A stretch of DNA of 64,000 nucleotides from an uncultured Pseudomonadales bacterium (lineage in GTDB: Bacteria > Pseudomonadota > Gammaproteobacteria > Pseudomonadales > Balneatricaceae), in assembly GCA_938084925.1 (NCBI GenBank), contig CALKFY010000027.1, positions 54,661-118,660 on the forward strand, written 5' to 3'. Below are positions 49,076 through 57,870 of this stretch, piece by piece. The position numbers were made by a program, and so were the translations under genes. Every line of letters starts with the position of its first letter. Position 1 is the first letter of the stretch. The notes beneath the pieces were generated by a model. The model did no database searches. It was not told the DNA's origin and saw only the letters and a list, made by a program, of their open reading frames with translations.

Positions 49076-51472
49076 ATGCAAAGTTTGGCAAGCGATAGCT
49101 ATATTCGTTGGTATGAAGAAGTAGACAACAGCAAGGTAGCAGAAGTAGGTGGTAAAAATGCCAGCCTTGGCGAAATGATCGGTCAGTTGCAAAGTCAGGG
49201 TGTACGAGTGCCAATAGGCTTTGCTACTACGGCGCAGCTATTTCGCGACTTCATGCAACAAAATGCTTTGCAGAAACCAGTGGCTGATTTGTTGCTGCAG
49301 ATACACTCAGACAATAGCAATTTAGCCGCAGTAGGCAGTCAAATAAGAGGCTTAGTGGCCGCTGGTAACTTCTTGCCCGAACAGCAACAAGCTATTGAGC
49401 AGGCCTACATTGAATTGGGGCAACGTTTGGGTAGCCCTGAGCCTAGTGTTGCTGTGCGTAGTTCGGCCACGGCAGAGGACTTGCCAGAAGCCAGCTTCGC
49501 TGGACAGCAAGAGAGCTATTTAAACGTTACCGGCGCTGACGACCTGTTAAATTTTTGTCGTCTATGTTTTGCTTCCTTGTACACCGATAGAGCTATTGTC
49601 TACCGTCAGGCACAAGGTTTTGCCCATGACCAGGTAGCGCTGTCTGTTGGCGTGCAACAAATGCTGGAGTCGGAGTGCGCTGGCGTAATGTTCAGTCTTG
49701 ATACAGAAACCGGCTGCCCCAGCATGGTGCTGATTAATGGCGCTTGGGGTTTAGGTGAAACCATTGTTAAAGGCTCAGTAACACCAGACCGATTTATGGT
49801 CTACAAGCCCCACCTTGCGCATGATCATTTACGCCCCATTGTGGAGCGCCAGCTAGGTAGTAAGCTAGTGAAAATGGTGTATGACGATAATGCCGAGGAT
49901 AACACGCGCACCTTGGATACTAGTGAAAACGAACAGCATCAATTGGTACTCAATGATGATGAGGTGCTGCTACTCTCTCGCTGGGCGCAGTTGATCGAGT
50001 CCCATTATGCTTGTGCCATGGATATGGAGTGGGCCAAAGACAGTCTTACGGGGCAGCTGTATATCGTGCAAGCACGGCCAGAAACCGTGCAATCCCAGGC
50101 ATCCCATAGCCAGCTGTTTGACTATCATTTGCAGGGCAGCTCCGAGTTATTGCTCAAGGGTGCCAGTGTTGGCTCGGCTATTGCAACTGGTTCCGTATGC
50201 AAGATAGATAGCCCTGCTGATATAGAACAATTTCCTGAGGGAGCCATGTTAGTGGCCCAGCGCACAGACCCTGATTGGGTGCCAGTCATGCGCAAAGCCT
50301 CGGGCATTATTACTGATACCGGTGGCCCTACTAGTCATGCTGCCATAGTTAGTCGCGAACTCAAGGTTCCTGCCATTGTTGGTACAGCACAGGCCACGCA
50401 GTTATTAGAAGAAGGCCGACAAGTGACATTAAGCTGTGCCGATGGTGCCGTGGGTAAGGTATTTGATGGCGCTTTACCCTATGTGTGTGAGCAGATAGAT
50501 TTGCAAAAAATCCCTGCTACCGAAACCGATATTATGCTTAACATAGCCATGCCAGACTCTGCCTTGCGTTGGTGGGCCATGCCCAATGCTGGCATTGGTT
50601 TAACACGTATAGAGTTCATTATTTCTAGTCTTATTGGTGCCCACCCTATGGCTTTGTTGCACCCCGAAAAGGTGACCGATGAAGAAACTCGCAACAAGCT
50701 AGCCGAGTTAGTGACGGGGTATGAAAGGCCAAGGGACTACTTCGTAGACAACTTGGCTATGGGCGTTGGCAAGATAGCGGCCAGCGTTTATCCGCGGCCA
50801 GTGATTGTGCGTATGTCTGACTATAAGTCGAACGAATACCGCGGCCTTTTGGCAGGTGAAGATTTTGAGCTACAAGAAGAAAACCCCATGCTGGGTTTGC
50901 GCGGTGCTTCGCGTTATTACCATGAACGCTATCGCGAGGCTTTCAAGCTAGAGTGTGAAGCCCTAGTTAAAGCGCGAGAAACCATGGGTTTTGACAATAT
51001 CATTGTCATGATTCCATTTTGCCGTACCCCTAAAGAAGCCGACCAGGTATTGGCTGTGATGGCAGAAGCTGGACTAAAACGTGGCGAAAATGGGCTGCAA
51101 GTTTATGTCATGTGTGAAATTCCCGCCAACGTCATTTTGGCAGATCAGTTTGCTCAGCGCTTTGACGGTTTCTCTATTGGTAGTAACGATTTGACGCAGT
51201 TGGTTTTGGGGATCGACCGCGATTCGGCAGAACTTAAACCCATGTTTGACGCTAGAGATGAAGCGGTAAAACGCATGATTGCTCAAGTTATCGAAGAGGC
51301 TCACAAACATGGTTGTAAGGTGGGTATTTGTGGTCAGGCACCATCAGATCATCCGGAATTTACTGAGTTTTTGGTGGCATGTGGTATCGATTCTATATCT
51401 CTTAATCCTGATTCTGTGCCAGCTGCTAGTTTGCATGTGGCGGCTGCGGAAGCGAGAATAAAGACTACTTAA
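49076..51472 (+). CDS. ppsA: Phosphoenolpyruvate synthase
   Basis: 798 aa from ATG 49076 (GGAG 8 nt upstream); an ATG at 49052 has no ribosome site. N-terminal ATP-grasp domain with VAEVGGKNASLGEM and SSATAEDLPEASFAGQQ, mobile phospho-His domain DTGGPTSHAAIVSRE, and a C-terminal PEP-binding barrel with SIGSNDLTQL and GICGQAPSDHPEF. Converts pyruvate and ATP to PEP, AMP and phosphate. Confidence 0.96.
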   Translation: MQSLASDSYIRWYEEVDNSKVAEVGGKNASLGEMIGQLQSQGVRVPIGFATTAQLFRDFMQQNALQKPVADLLLQIHSDNSNLAAVGSQIRGLVAAGNFLPEQQQAIEQAYIELGQRLGSPEPSVAVRSSATAEDLPEASFAGQQESYLNVTGADDLLNFCRLCFASLYTDRAIVYRQAQGFAHDQVALSVGVQQMLESECAGVMFSLDTETGCPSMVLINGAWGLGETIVKGSVTPDRFMVYKPHLAHDHLRPIVERQLGSKLVKMVYDDNAEDNTRTLDTSENEQHQLVLNDDEVLLLSRWAQLIESHYACAMDMEWAKDSLTGQLYIVQARPETVQSQASHSQLFDYHLQGSSELLLKGASVGSAIATGSVCKIDSPADIEQFPEGAMLVAQRTDPDWVPVMRKASGIITDTGGPTSHAAIVSRELKVPAIVGTAQATQLLEEGRQVTLSCADGAVGKVFDGALPYVCEQIDLQKIPATETDIMLNIAMPDSALRWWAMPNAGIGLTRIEFIISSLIGAHPMALLHPEKVTDEETRNKLAELVTGYERPRDYFVDNLAMGVGKIAASVYPRPVIVRMSDYKSNEYRGLLAGEDFELQEENPMLGLRGASRYYHERYREAFKLECEALVKARETMGFDNIIVMIPFCRTPKEADQVLAVMAEAGLKRGENGLQVYVMCEIPANVILADQFAQRFDGFSIGSNDLTQLVLGIDRDSAELKPMFDARDEAVKRMIAQVIEEAHKHGCKVGICGQAPSDHPEFTEFLVACGIDSISLNPDSVPAASLHVAAAEARIKTT

Positions 51473-51516
51473 GCTAATCGTGTTGCTAGCAGCATTACTG
51501 CCCAAAGGAGAGGTTT

Positions 51517-52326
51517 ATGTCAGAAATGTACGGGTTTGATGCCTTTTCGCCTGCCCAAATTGCTGAGCGTGTTGAAAATGTCGGGGTTAATAAAGCCAGA
51601 TTGCCCTTATTGCCTATGTTGATGTTGGGTATTTTGGCAGGTGCTTTTATTGGTCTAGGCGCTGTGTTTTTTGTGTTAATTAAAGCCGATGCCAGCCTGT
51701 CGTTTGCCACTGGGCAAGTGTTAGGCGGCCTGGTGTTTTGTATGGGCCTATTGCTAGTAGTCGTGGCTGGTGCCGAATTATTCACAGGCAATAACCTCAT
51801 CGTCATGGCTTGGGCTGATGGTAAGGTGACTACAGGTGAGGTGCTGCGCAATTGGAGCATTGTTTGCTTTGGTAATTTCATTGGTGCTGCAGGTTTAGCC
51901 TTGTTGGTGTTCTGGTCAGGTCATACGGCGATGATGGAAGGCGCTATCGCCCACAAATACGTAGCTATCGCAGAAGCGAAGACCCAGCTTACCTTGCAAG
52001 AAGCCTTTTTTCGTGGTGTTTTATGCAACGTGTTGGTGTGCCTAGCTGTCTGGATGGCTGCAGCGGGGCGTACCATTGTTGATAAAGCTGTGGTGATTAT
52101 TTTCCCTATTACGGCTTTTGTTGCTGCAGGCTTTGAACATAGCATAGCCAATATGTTTATTATCCCCATGGCCATGTTAGAACAACAGTTCGGTGCCTAT
52201 GAAATGGCCATGACGCTGACCTGGACTGGCTTCTTTGCCAATCTTGTGCCAGTCATTGTCGGTAATATCATTGGTGGCAGCTTGTTGGTAGGTTTGGTTT
52301 ATCATGTGATTTATCAACGTAAATAA
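51517..52326 (+). CDS. Formate/nitrite transporter (FocA/NirC family)
   Basis: 269 aa, six membrane helices. Family signatures: GAELFTGNNL, NWSIVCFGNFIGA, RGVLCNVLVCLAVWMA and FEHSIANMFIIPM, which build the pentameric anion channel. Substrate (formate, nitrite or similar small anion) cannot be told from the sequence; with nitrite assimilation in the same window, nitrite is possible. Strong AAAGGAG before ATG. Confidence 0.9.
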   Translation: MSEMYGFDAFSPAQIAERVENVGVNKARLPLLPMLMLGILAGAFIGLGAVFFVLIKADASLSFATGQVLGGLVFCMGLLLVVVAGAELFTGNNLIVMAWADGKVTTGEVLRNWSIVCFGNFIGAAGLALLVFWSGHTAMMEGAIAHKYVAIAEAKTQLTLQEAFFRGVLCNVLVCLAVWMAAAGRTIVDKAVVIIFPITAFVAAGFEHSIANMFIIPMAMLEQQFGAYEMAMTLTWTGFFANLVPVIVGNIIGGSLLVGLVYHVIYQRK

Positions 52327-52393
52327 GGCATGCAGGTAGGCTTCGAATCTTTTATAATCTGCGCCCTAATTTGTTATCTTCAAAGAGACTCGA

Positions 52394-54412
52394 GTGAGCC
52401 GATTAAACCCCCGTCAGCAAGAAGCCATGGAAGCCATCAGTGGCGCGGTACTGGTATTGGCGGGTGCTGGATCAGGCAAGACCAGTGTAATCACCCGCAA
52501 GATCGCCTATTTGATTGATGAGTGTGGTCTAAAAGGCCATCAGATATTGGCCCTGACCTTTACCAATAAGGCAGCACGCGAGATGAAAGAGCGAGTTGGA
52601 CAGCTGGTAGAGGGCAAAGCAGGACGCGGCCTTACGGTATCGACTTTTCATAACCTAGGGTTGAACATCATTCGCAAAGAATATGCTGCCTTGGGTTATC
52701 GCCCTGGTTTTTCCATTTTTGACTCGCAAGACGTATTAGCTTTGCTTAAAGATCTAACACACAAAGATTTTGAAGCCGCAGAAGACTCTTGTGAGCCAAT
52801 CCAGCACATGATTTCCAACTGGAAGAATGACCTGGTAACACCCAGCCAGGCCTTGGCAGGGGCCGACGGCCCAGAACAGGTATTGGCAGCGCGTGTGTAT
52901 GAAGGTTATCAAAAGACACTTAAGCTATATAACGGCGTGGATTTTGATGATTTGATCTTACAGCCCGTGCGCTTGTTTACTGAACATCCAGAAATCTTGG
53001 ATAAGTGGCAGAACCGCGTACGCTATGTTTTGGTAGACGAGTATCAAGACACCAACAGTTCTCAATATTTGCTGGTGCGTCAGCTAGTGGGCTTTCGTTC
53101 CAACTTTACCGTAGTTGGTGATGATGACCAGTCTATCTATGCTTGGCGTGGTGCAAGACCAGAGAACCTAGGCATACTACAAAATGACTACCCCAGCTTA
53201 AAAGTAGTGAAGCTGGAACAAAACTACCGCTCCACGGGGCGCATTCTAAAAGTCGCCAACGAACTCATTGCACACAACCCACACGACTTTGACAAAGCGC
53301 TATGGAGTGATAAAGGCTACGGTGAGCCGATTCGGGTGATTAGTTGCCGCAACGAAGATGCCGAAGCGGAACGTATCGCCACAGAAATTTTGCAGTTCCA
53401 GCTGCAAAACCAAGCTACGTTTAAAGACTTTGCCATCTTATACCGTGGCAACTTCCAGTCTCGTTTGATCGAATTAAAGCTGCAAACCTACAAGGTGCCG
53501 TACAAGATTAATGGCGGACAGTCTTTCTTTGGCCGCACAGAAGTGAAGGACATCATGTCCTACTTGAAGCTGCTATTGAACCCGGCTGATGACAATGCTT
53601 TTTTGCGTGTGGTGAATACCCCTAGCCGAGGCATTGGCGTGGCGACGCTTGAGAAGCTTATCAACTATGCCAAGATGCGTGGTGTGAGTTTGATTTCTGC
53701 TTGTCAGGAAATGGGCTTAGAGCAGGTTATGTCCGGTGTTAGCCTGGCCAACGTAAAGGAATTTGGTAGCTGGGTAGATCATTTGGCTGAACAAGCTGAG
53801 CGGGGGGACCCCATTGCTGCTGTACAACAAATGATCCGCGATATGGAATATCAGGATTGGCTACTACAAACCAGCAGTGGCCCACCGATGGCCGAAAAAC
53901 GCATGGGCAACGTGGAGGTGCTAGTAGATTCTCTCAAGACCTCCTTAGAAAAAGCCATTGAAAAGAACGAAGATGCTGACATGGGTGATGCCGTAGCGCG
54001 CTTGGTGTTAATGGATATTCTTGAACGTCAAGAAGAAGAGGACGATAGTGATCGTGTGCAGTTGATGACATTGCACGCAGCCAAGGGCTTGGAATACCCT
54101 CATGTATTTATGATGGGTATGGAAGAAGATCTCATGCCCCACCGCAATGCCGTAGATGAAGGCAACGTGGAAGAAGAGCGACGTCTTTGCTACGTAGGCA
54201 TCACTCGTGCTCGAGAAACTCTTACCATGACTATGGCGCGCAAGCGTAAACAGTTTGGCGAGGTTATGGAAACCACGCCCAGCCGCTTCTTAGATGAGCT
54301 GCCAGAGTCTGACCTAGAATGGGAAGGCCGTGGTGACGACGACCCGAAAAAGAACGTGGCACAAGGCCAAGCCACCCTGGCAGGTCTAAAGGGTTTGTTT
54401 GACGATTTTTAA
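52394..54412 (+). CDS. rep: ATP-dependent DNA helicase Rep
   Basis: 672 aa UvrD/Rep superfamily 1A helicase from a GTG start. N-terminus RLNPRQQEAMEA, Walker A GAGSGKTSVI, motif II VDEYQDTN, motif III DDDQSIYAWRGA, motif VI CYVGITRARETL. The length and N-terminus fit Rep rather than UvrD. Assists replication forks past bound proteins. Confidence 0.95.
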   Translation: MSRLNPRQQEAMEAISGAVLVLAGAGSGKTSVITRKIAYLIDECGLKGHQILALTFTNKAAREMKERVGQLVEGKAGRGLTVSTFHNLGLNIIRKEYAALGYRPGFSIFDSQDVLALLKDLTHKDFEAAEDSCEPIQHMISNWKNDLVTPSQALAGADGPEQVLAARVYEGYQKTLKLYNGVDFDDLILQPVRLFTEHPEILDKWQNRVRYVLVDEYQDTNSSQYLLVRQLVGFRSNFTVVGDDDQSIYAWRGARPENLGILQNDYPSLKVVKLEQNYRSTGRILKVANELIAHNPHDFDKALWSDKGYGEPIRVISCRNEDAEAERIATEILQFQLQNQATFKDFAILYRGNFQSRLIELKLQTYKVPYKINGGQSFFGRTEVKDIMSYLKLLLNPADDNAFLRVVNTPSRGIGVATLEKLINYAKMRGVSLISACQEMGLEQVMSGVSLANVKEFGSWVDHLAEQAERGDPIAAVQQMIRDMEYQDWLLQTSSGPPMAEKRMGNVEVLVDSLKTSLEKAIEKNEDADMGDAVARLVLMDILERQEEEDDSDRVQLMTLHAAKGLEYPHVFMMGMEEDLMPHRNAVDEGNVEEERRLCYVGITRARETLTMTMARKRKQFGEVMETTPSRFLDELPESDLEWEGRGDDDPKKNVAQGQATLAGLKGLFDDF

Positions 54413-54494
54413 AACTCGTTAGCTACTTATCAAAAGCTCGAATAGTGGCTAGAATGATCTTCTAAACAGCCCCAATATTTCTAGAGGATACGCT

Positions 54495-54866
54495 ATGAGC
54501 GACATGCAAAACGCCCTTAATTTACTCATCGAAGCCTGTCATGGTGCGGCCCTAAAGGGCGGCTGGTGGCACGATCCTGTTACGGGTGAAAAACTAGCGC
54601 GTAACAAAGGTGAGTTGCTGTGCCTCATCCACTCCGAAGTATCCGAAGCTATGGAAGGGGCGCGCAAAGGCATTTTGGACGACCACCTAACTACCCGACC
54701 TATGGAAGAAGTGGAACTAGCCGATGCCATTATTCGTATCTGTGACTATGCCGGTGGGTTTGATCTAGATGTGGCTGGTGCTTTGGAAGAAAAGCTTGCT
54801 TACAACGCCCAGCGTGCTGACCACAAGCCAGAAAACCGCGTTAAAGACGGCGGTAAGAAGTTCTAA
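54495..54866 (+). CDS. MazG-like nucleotide pyrophosphohydrolase
   Basis: 123 aa, all-alpha NTP-pyrophosphatase fold: GELLCLIHSEVSEAMEGAR with the metal-binding ExxE pattern and EVELADAIIRICDYA with the ExxD pattern. Probably cleaves a non-canonical or surplus NTP; substrate unknown. Ends 35 bp before a strong bidirectional terminator. Confidence 0.82.
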   Translation: MSDMQNALNLLIEACHGAALKGGWWHDPVTGEKLARNKGELLCLIHSEVSEAMEGARKGILDDHLTTRPMEEVELADAIIRICDYAGGFDLDVAGALEEKLAYNAQRADHKPENRVKDGGKKF

Positions 54867-54900
54867 CAAGTTTTATACTTATATAAACTGCAGCCAAACA

Positions 54901-54938
54901 AAAAAGGGCTAGATGAATAAATCATCTAGCCCTTTTTT
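54901..54938. terminator. Bidirectional rho-independent terminator
   Basis: AAAAAGGGCTAGATGA (54901-54916) pairs with TCATCTAGCCCTTTTT (54922-54937) around a 5-nt AT loop. It serves the MazG-like gene on the plus strand and cytochrome c5 on the minus strand. Confidence 0.94.
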
Positions 54939-54962
54939 AATGCTTAGATTAAAGCAGAAAGC

Positions 54963-55403
54963 TTACTTAGAACCGTTAACCATGTGCTCTACAGCTTCTT
55001 TTAGCTCATCATCAGAACAGTCCATGCACAACCCGCGTGGTGGCATGCCGTTGATACCGTTGATGGCGTTAGTTAGCAAGGTGTCTAGACCCTTAGCAGT
55101 ACGAGGAGCCCAAGCAGCGGTATCGCCCATCTTAGGTGCGCCAGCAGCGCCAGTACCGTGGCAAGCAGAGCATGAAGCGGTATAAACGTCAGCGCCACTG
55201 CGTGGGCCACTTGCTACAGGTGCTGCCGCAGCAACAGGTGCTTTACATTCTTGGCCTTCTACACACAGGCTGCCAACCTTGCTGATGCGATCAACAATAG
55301 AGTGCTCGCTGTTGTGGTCAGCGTTAGCGGTAATGGCGGTTAGACTTAGGGCTACAAAACCAGCGGTTAGGCTGGTGATGGCTGCATGCTTAAATGCTTT
55401 CAC
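54963..55403 (-). CDS. Cytochrome c5
   Basis: 146 aa exported monohaem cytochrome. Signal peptide with hydrophobic core LTAGFVALSLTAI; the mature protein starts near NADHN. Haem-binding CSACH near residue 82, axial Met in GMPPRG, and the extra CMDC pair characteristic of cytochrome c5. Periplasmic electron carrier. Upstream 55404-55702 is non-coding, with the tRNA promoter toward its right end. Confidence 0.92.
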   Translation of the reverse strand: MKAFKHAAITSLTAGFVALSLTAITANADHNSEHSIVDRISKVGSLCVEGQECKAPVAAAAPVASGPRSGADVYTASCSACHGTGAAGAPKMGDTAAWAPRTAKGLDTLLTNAINGINGMPPRGLCMDCSDDELKEAVEHMVNGSK

Positions 55404-55702
55404 GTAAAGTGCCTCTCTAAAATTCAGTTTGGCTGCGCTTAATGATTAAATTAATAAAGCAGCGTCAAAAAACAGCACGCATTATAGCTGTATTTACAGC
55501 AAACGTGAATCGTTGGCGAGGGCTTATGAGGTTTGAAACACTGAAATTAGTCTAATATTGGATAAAAAGTAGGGATTTAAGCTGCATGTTTGATTTTCTA
55601 GCGGCTTGTATAAGCGTATAGGGCCTTTTAAATTATGCTTAAATTGGCAAAGGCCTAACTTGAATCTACCCTACAACACCCGTATCATACGCCTTCTTCC
55701 AC

Positions 55703-55779
55703 GCGCCTGTAGCTCAGCTGGATAGAGTAGCAGGTTCCGATCCTGTTGGTCGGGGGTTCGACTCCCTCCAGGCGCGCCA
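55703..55779 (+). tRNA. tRNA-Arg (anticodon CCG)
   Basis: 77 nt cloverleaf with encoded CCA. Acceptor GCGCCTG/CAGGCGC, D-stem GCTC/GAGT, anticodon stem GCAGG/CCTGT with loop TTCCGAT (CCG at 34-36), variable TGGTC, T-stem GGGGG/CCCTC with TTCGACT loop, discriminator G. It reads CGG. Its 3' 45 bp are duplicated at 62353-62397, so it is the integration target of the adjacent element and remains intact. Confidence 0.95.
55735..55779 (+). repeat. attL: 3' half of tRNA-Arg
   Basis: This 45-bp block runs from the anticodon loop to the CCA end and is identical to 62353-62397. Sequence diverges immediately on both sides (GG versus GA before it, A versus C after it). Confidence 0.93.
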
Positions 55780-55837
55780 ATAAAATCAAAGGGTTAGGGG
55801 TTTTTGCTCTAGGCCAATTTCATTATTTTCACAATCT

Positions 55838-55856
55838 GGTTCCATATTAGGTTCCA
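55838..55856 (+). promoter_or_regulatory. Left arm-type repeat pair
   Basis: GGTTCCA-TATTA-GGTTCCA: two 7-bp repeats with a 12-bp period, 59 bp inside attL. A pair with identical repeat and spacing lies at 62214-62232 near attR. These are candidate integrase arm-binding sites. Confidence 0.65.
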
Positions 55857-55920
55857 CCTAGTTGCTCCTTGTATCAATAGATATAGCTGTTCTTGTAGTG
55901 AGCTCATATCATCTCTTAAG

Positions 55921-56646
55921 TTATACTGAAAAGGTCGATAGCACCATTTGCTCTATTGTGTCTGATAGATCAGATTGAAGCTGTGCGAAGCTACTAGGGT
56001 CTGAATAAAGGCCGCGATTAACCTCAATCATAACTGAAGAGACCCTGTTGTCTTTGTGGTAGTGCTTTAGTGGCACAATTGTGCCGCTGAATGGTGAGTC
56101 AATGGCGACAACATACCCCAGTTTTGTAAACGTTTCTGAAAGGTTACTTATTAACTCCGGTGTGGTGTGGAACATGTCAGTGCCGATACAAATATCCGGT
56201 CGATTTAAGTCTGTCTCATAGGCCAGTGGTTGCTCTGGGAAGCTATGACAGTCGATGATTAGGCACTGATCATGCTGGCCTAGGCAGCTGTCAACCATGC
56301 TAGTCAAGCTGGCGTGGTGAGGGTGATAGTAAGAGTCTATAAGTGTTAAACGTTCTGTTTCGGATATGGCTCTGAGAGGCTCTCCTTCAGCTGTTCGGGT
56401 GTAAACAACACCCATTCCAACGGACTCCATAGGGTCTTCTAAAAAGCGCTCAGGGTCGACAACAAGTCGGCTAACTGGAAACACTATTCTGTTGGCTCCG
56501 GCGCAATTGAAAAGTATGTCAGTATAGTGGTCTGTAAGTTTGTCTAGCTCTGCTGTTAACTGGGCACTGGTCAGTAAAAACTGGCTATCGTCGGGAATGA
56601 CTTTGGATGAATGTGGAATGTGTAAAATAGCGTGATTAGTAATCAT
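55921..56646 (-). CDS. N-formylglutamate amidohydrolase-family protein (element cargo)
   Basis: 241 aa from ATG 56646, with AGAGG 6 nt upstream; a longer frame to 56700 lacks a site. Family features: HAILHIPHSSKVIP at the N-terminus, VFPVSRLVVDPERF, LIIDCHSFPEQPLAYETDLN with metal-binding His/Asp, and VMIEVNRGLY. Characterised members hydrolyse N-formylglutamate in histidine breakdown, but no hut gene is present and the gene is mobile cargo, so the true substrate is uncertain. Closest gene to attL. Confidence 0.82.
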   Translation of the reverse strand: MITNHAILHIPHSSKVIPDDSQFLLTSAQLTAELDKLTDHYTDILFNCAGANRIVFPVSRLVVDPERFLEDPMESVGMGVVYTRTAEGEPLRAISETERLTLIDSYYHPHHASLTSMVDSCLGQHDQCLIIDCHSFPEQPLAYETDLNRPDICIGTDMFHTTPELISNLSETFTKLGYVVAIDSPFSGTIVPLKHYHKDNRVSSVMIEVNRGLYSDPSSFAQLQSDLSDTIEQMVLSTFSV

Positions 56647-56930
56647 ACATAACCTCTTTAGTGCTTTGGCGGAATGCTTGGCGCACAATCTGGTGATCAA
56701 ATGCCATTTTTTTGGAATAGCTCACAATAAATTGAAAATTGGTGGCTAAATTGAATCTCTTGCGGAAGGGCTCTCAGCATAGGGTTGAGGCTGGGCCGCG
56801 TCGGTACTTCACACTGAAAGTGCTTTAAGACTATAACCTCGGGAGATAATTGGCACAACAGATTCAGAATTATTCTTATACAATCAAATGGTAAGGTTAA
56901 CGAATAATTCAAAAATGTAAGGAGCAAGAA

Positions 56931-57173
56931 GTGATTGGATTTTTCAAAAATATTTTAATGATTGCTGCGGGTTTGGTGGCTATGGGGCTAGGCTCTGCTT
57001 TAGTGAAATTAATTGGCATATTGAACCTAATTGGTATAGCAGCGGGCACTGCTGCTTACTACATGTACTTTAAATCAAAGCACGAGCAAGGCTTAGCAAT
57101 TAGCTTGTCAGTTTGTTTAGCAATGGCAATAAATCTAGGTGTTTATGCGATAGCTTTCGCAAGCGTAAGGTAG
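56931..57173 (+). CDS. Small two/three-helix membrane protein (element cargo)
   Basis: 80 aa from a GTG start with AAGGAG 7 nt upstream. Hydrophobic segments at ~residues 5-24, 27-46 and 56-78, small basic loop FKSKHEQG. No family recognised. The only plus-strand gene in the element and divergent from the FGase-like gene, so the 56647-56930 gap probably holds promoters for both. Confidence 0.65.
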   Translation: MIGFFKNILMIAAGLVAMGLGSALVKLIGILNLIGIAAGTAAYYMYFKSKHEQGLAISLSVCLAMAINLGVYAIAFASVR

Positions 57174-57182
57174 GTGATAACT

Positions 57183-57482
57183 TTAAAGCTTGCCAATTAA
57201 TTCCATCAACGCGATAGGCGCAGCACTTAAGCCGATACCAATCGATACAAAAAATACTGGTTGTTGGAGTCGGTAATGTTGGTTAACGAATGCTCTAAAG
57301 CTGCCAAACGTAAGTGCCAGCATCGCAATAGCGGCGAAAGGGTAGCCTATGGCTTGGCCTAGAAGCCAAATAGACACCAAGTACCAGACGATAATGTATA
57401 TGTAATACTTGTCATTATGCTCTTTGTAGGCGGCATGTTCACGTTTCGCATAGTCTTTGTCTTTCTTTCCATGAGTTAACAT
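57183..57482 (-). CDS. Small membrane protein (element cargo)
   Basis: 99 aa. A charged N-terminus (GKKDKDYAKREHAAYKEHND) precedes three hydrophobic segments (~28-47, 48-66, 75-95). AGGAA lies just upstream of ATG. Unknown family. Convergent with the 80-aa membrane protein, with only 9 bp between stops. Confidence 0.65.
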   Translation of the reverse strand: MLTHGKKDKDYAKREHAAYKEHNDKYYIYIIVWYLVSIWLLGQAIGYPFAAIAMLALTFGSFRAFVNQHYRLQQPVFFVSIGIGLSAAPIALMELIGKL

Positions 57483-57555
57483 AAATTTCCTGTTGCTTAG
57501 GCTAATGTTGAATTATTAGGGCTATCTTTTGAAGTTCAGGTGTACGGGAGCTATT

Positions 57556-57870
57556 TGTTGCTACTTTAGCTATATATTTAAGCCTACTTTAAATGGAAAC
57601 ATGGCACCATAATAAAGCTTCTTTTTGTCTACTTTTGTCTACTTTAGATATAAATTACACTGGTTATGCCCCACTTTAGGTGTTTCCCACTTTGGTATTT
57701 TCAAACTCTAAGTGGTGAACGCTACAGGCCAAAGATTATGTGGGCTTTAGGTCAAAATACACCCTTATTCTCCACTTTCTCTGTTTAAGCGCTGGTAGTG
57801 GGGAATTAAGGGAATGTTACCCACTTAGAGGGTTGTTCACCGCTTCCTCCCCACTTAGAGCACCACTTTA
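57556..57870. repeat. Iteron-like repeat cluster (putative replication origin)
   Basis: About ten copies of a CYACTTWRG-like core, most on the plus strand: CTACTTTAG 57561, CCTACTTTAAA 57583, TCTACTTTTG 57629, TCTACTTTAG 57639, CCCCACTTTAGG 57669, CCCACTTTGG 57687, inverted CTCTAAGTGGTG 57706, TCCACTTT 57771, CCCACTTAGAG 57820, CCCCACTTAGAG 57849 and CACCACTTTA 57861. The last ones run into the repA-like stop. No gene lies in 57483-57867. Next to primase and helicase genes, this looks like an origin bound by an element-encoded initiator. Confidence 0.7.

Noticed and set aside
56697-56927. 76-codon minus-strand frame upstream of the FGase-like gene
   Set aside because: TTG start without a ribosome site, no recognisable pattern, and it covers the region expected to hold promoters for the two divergent genes.
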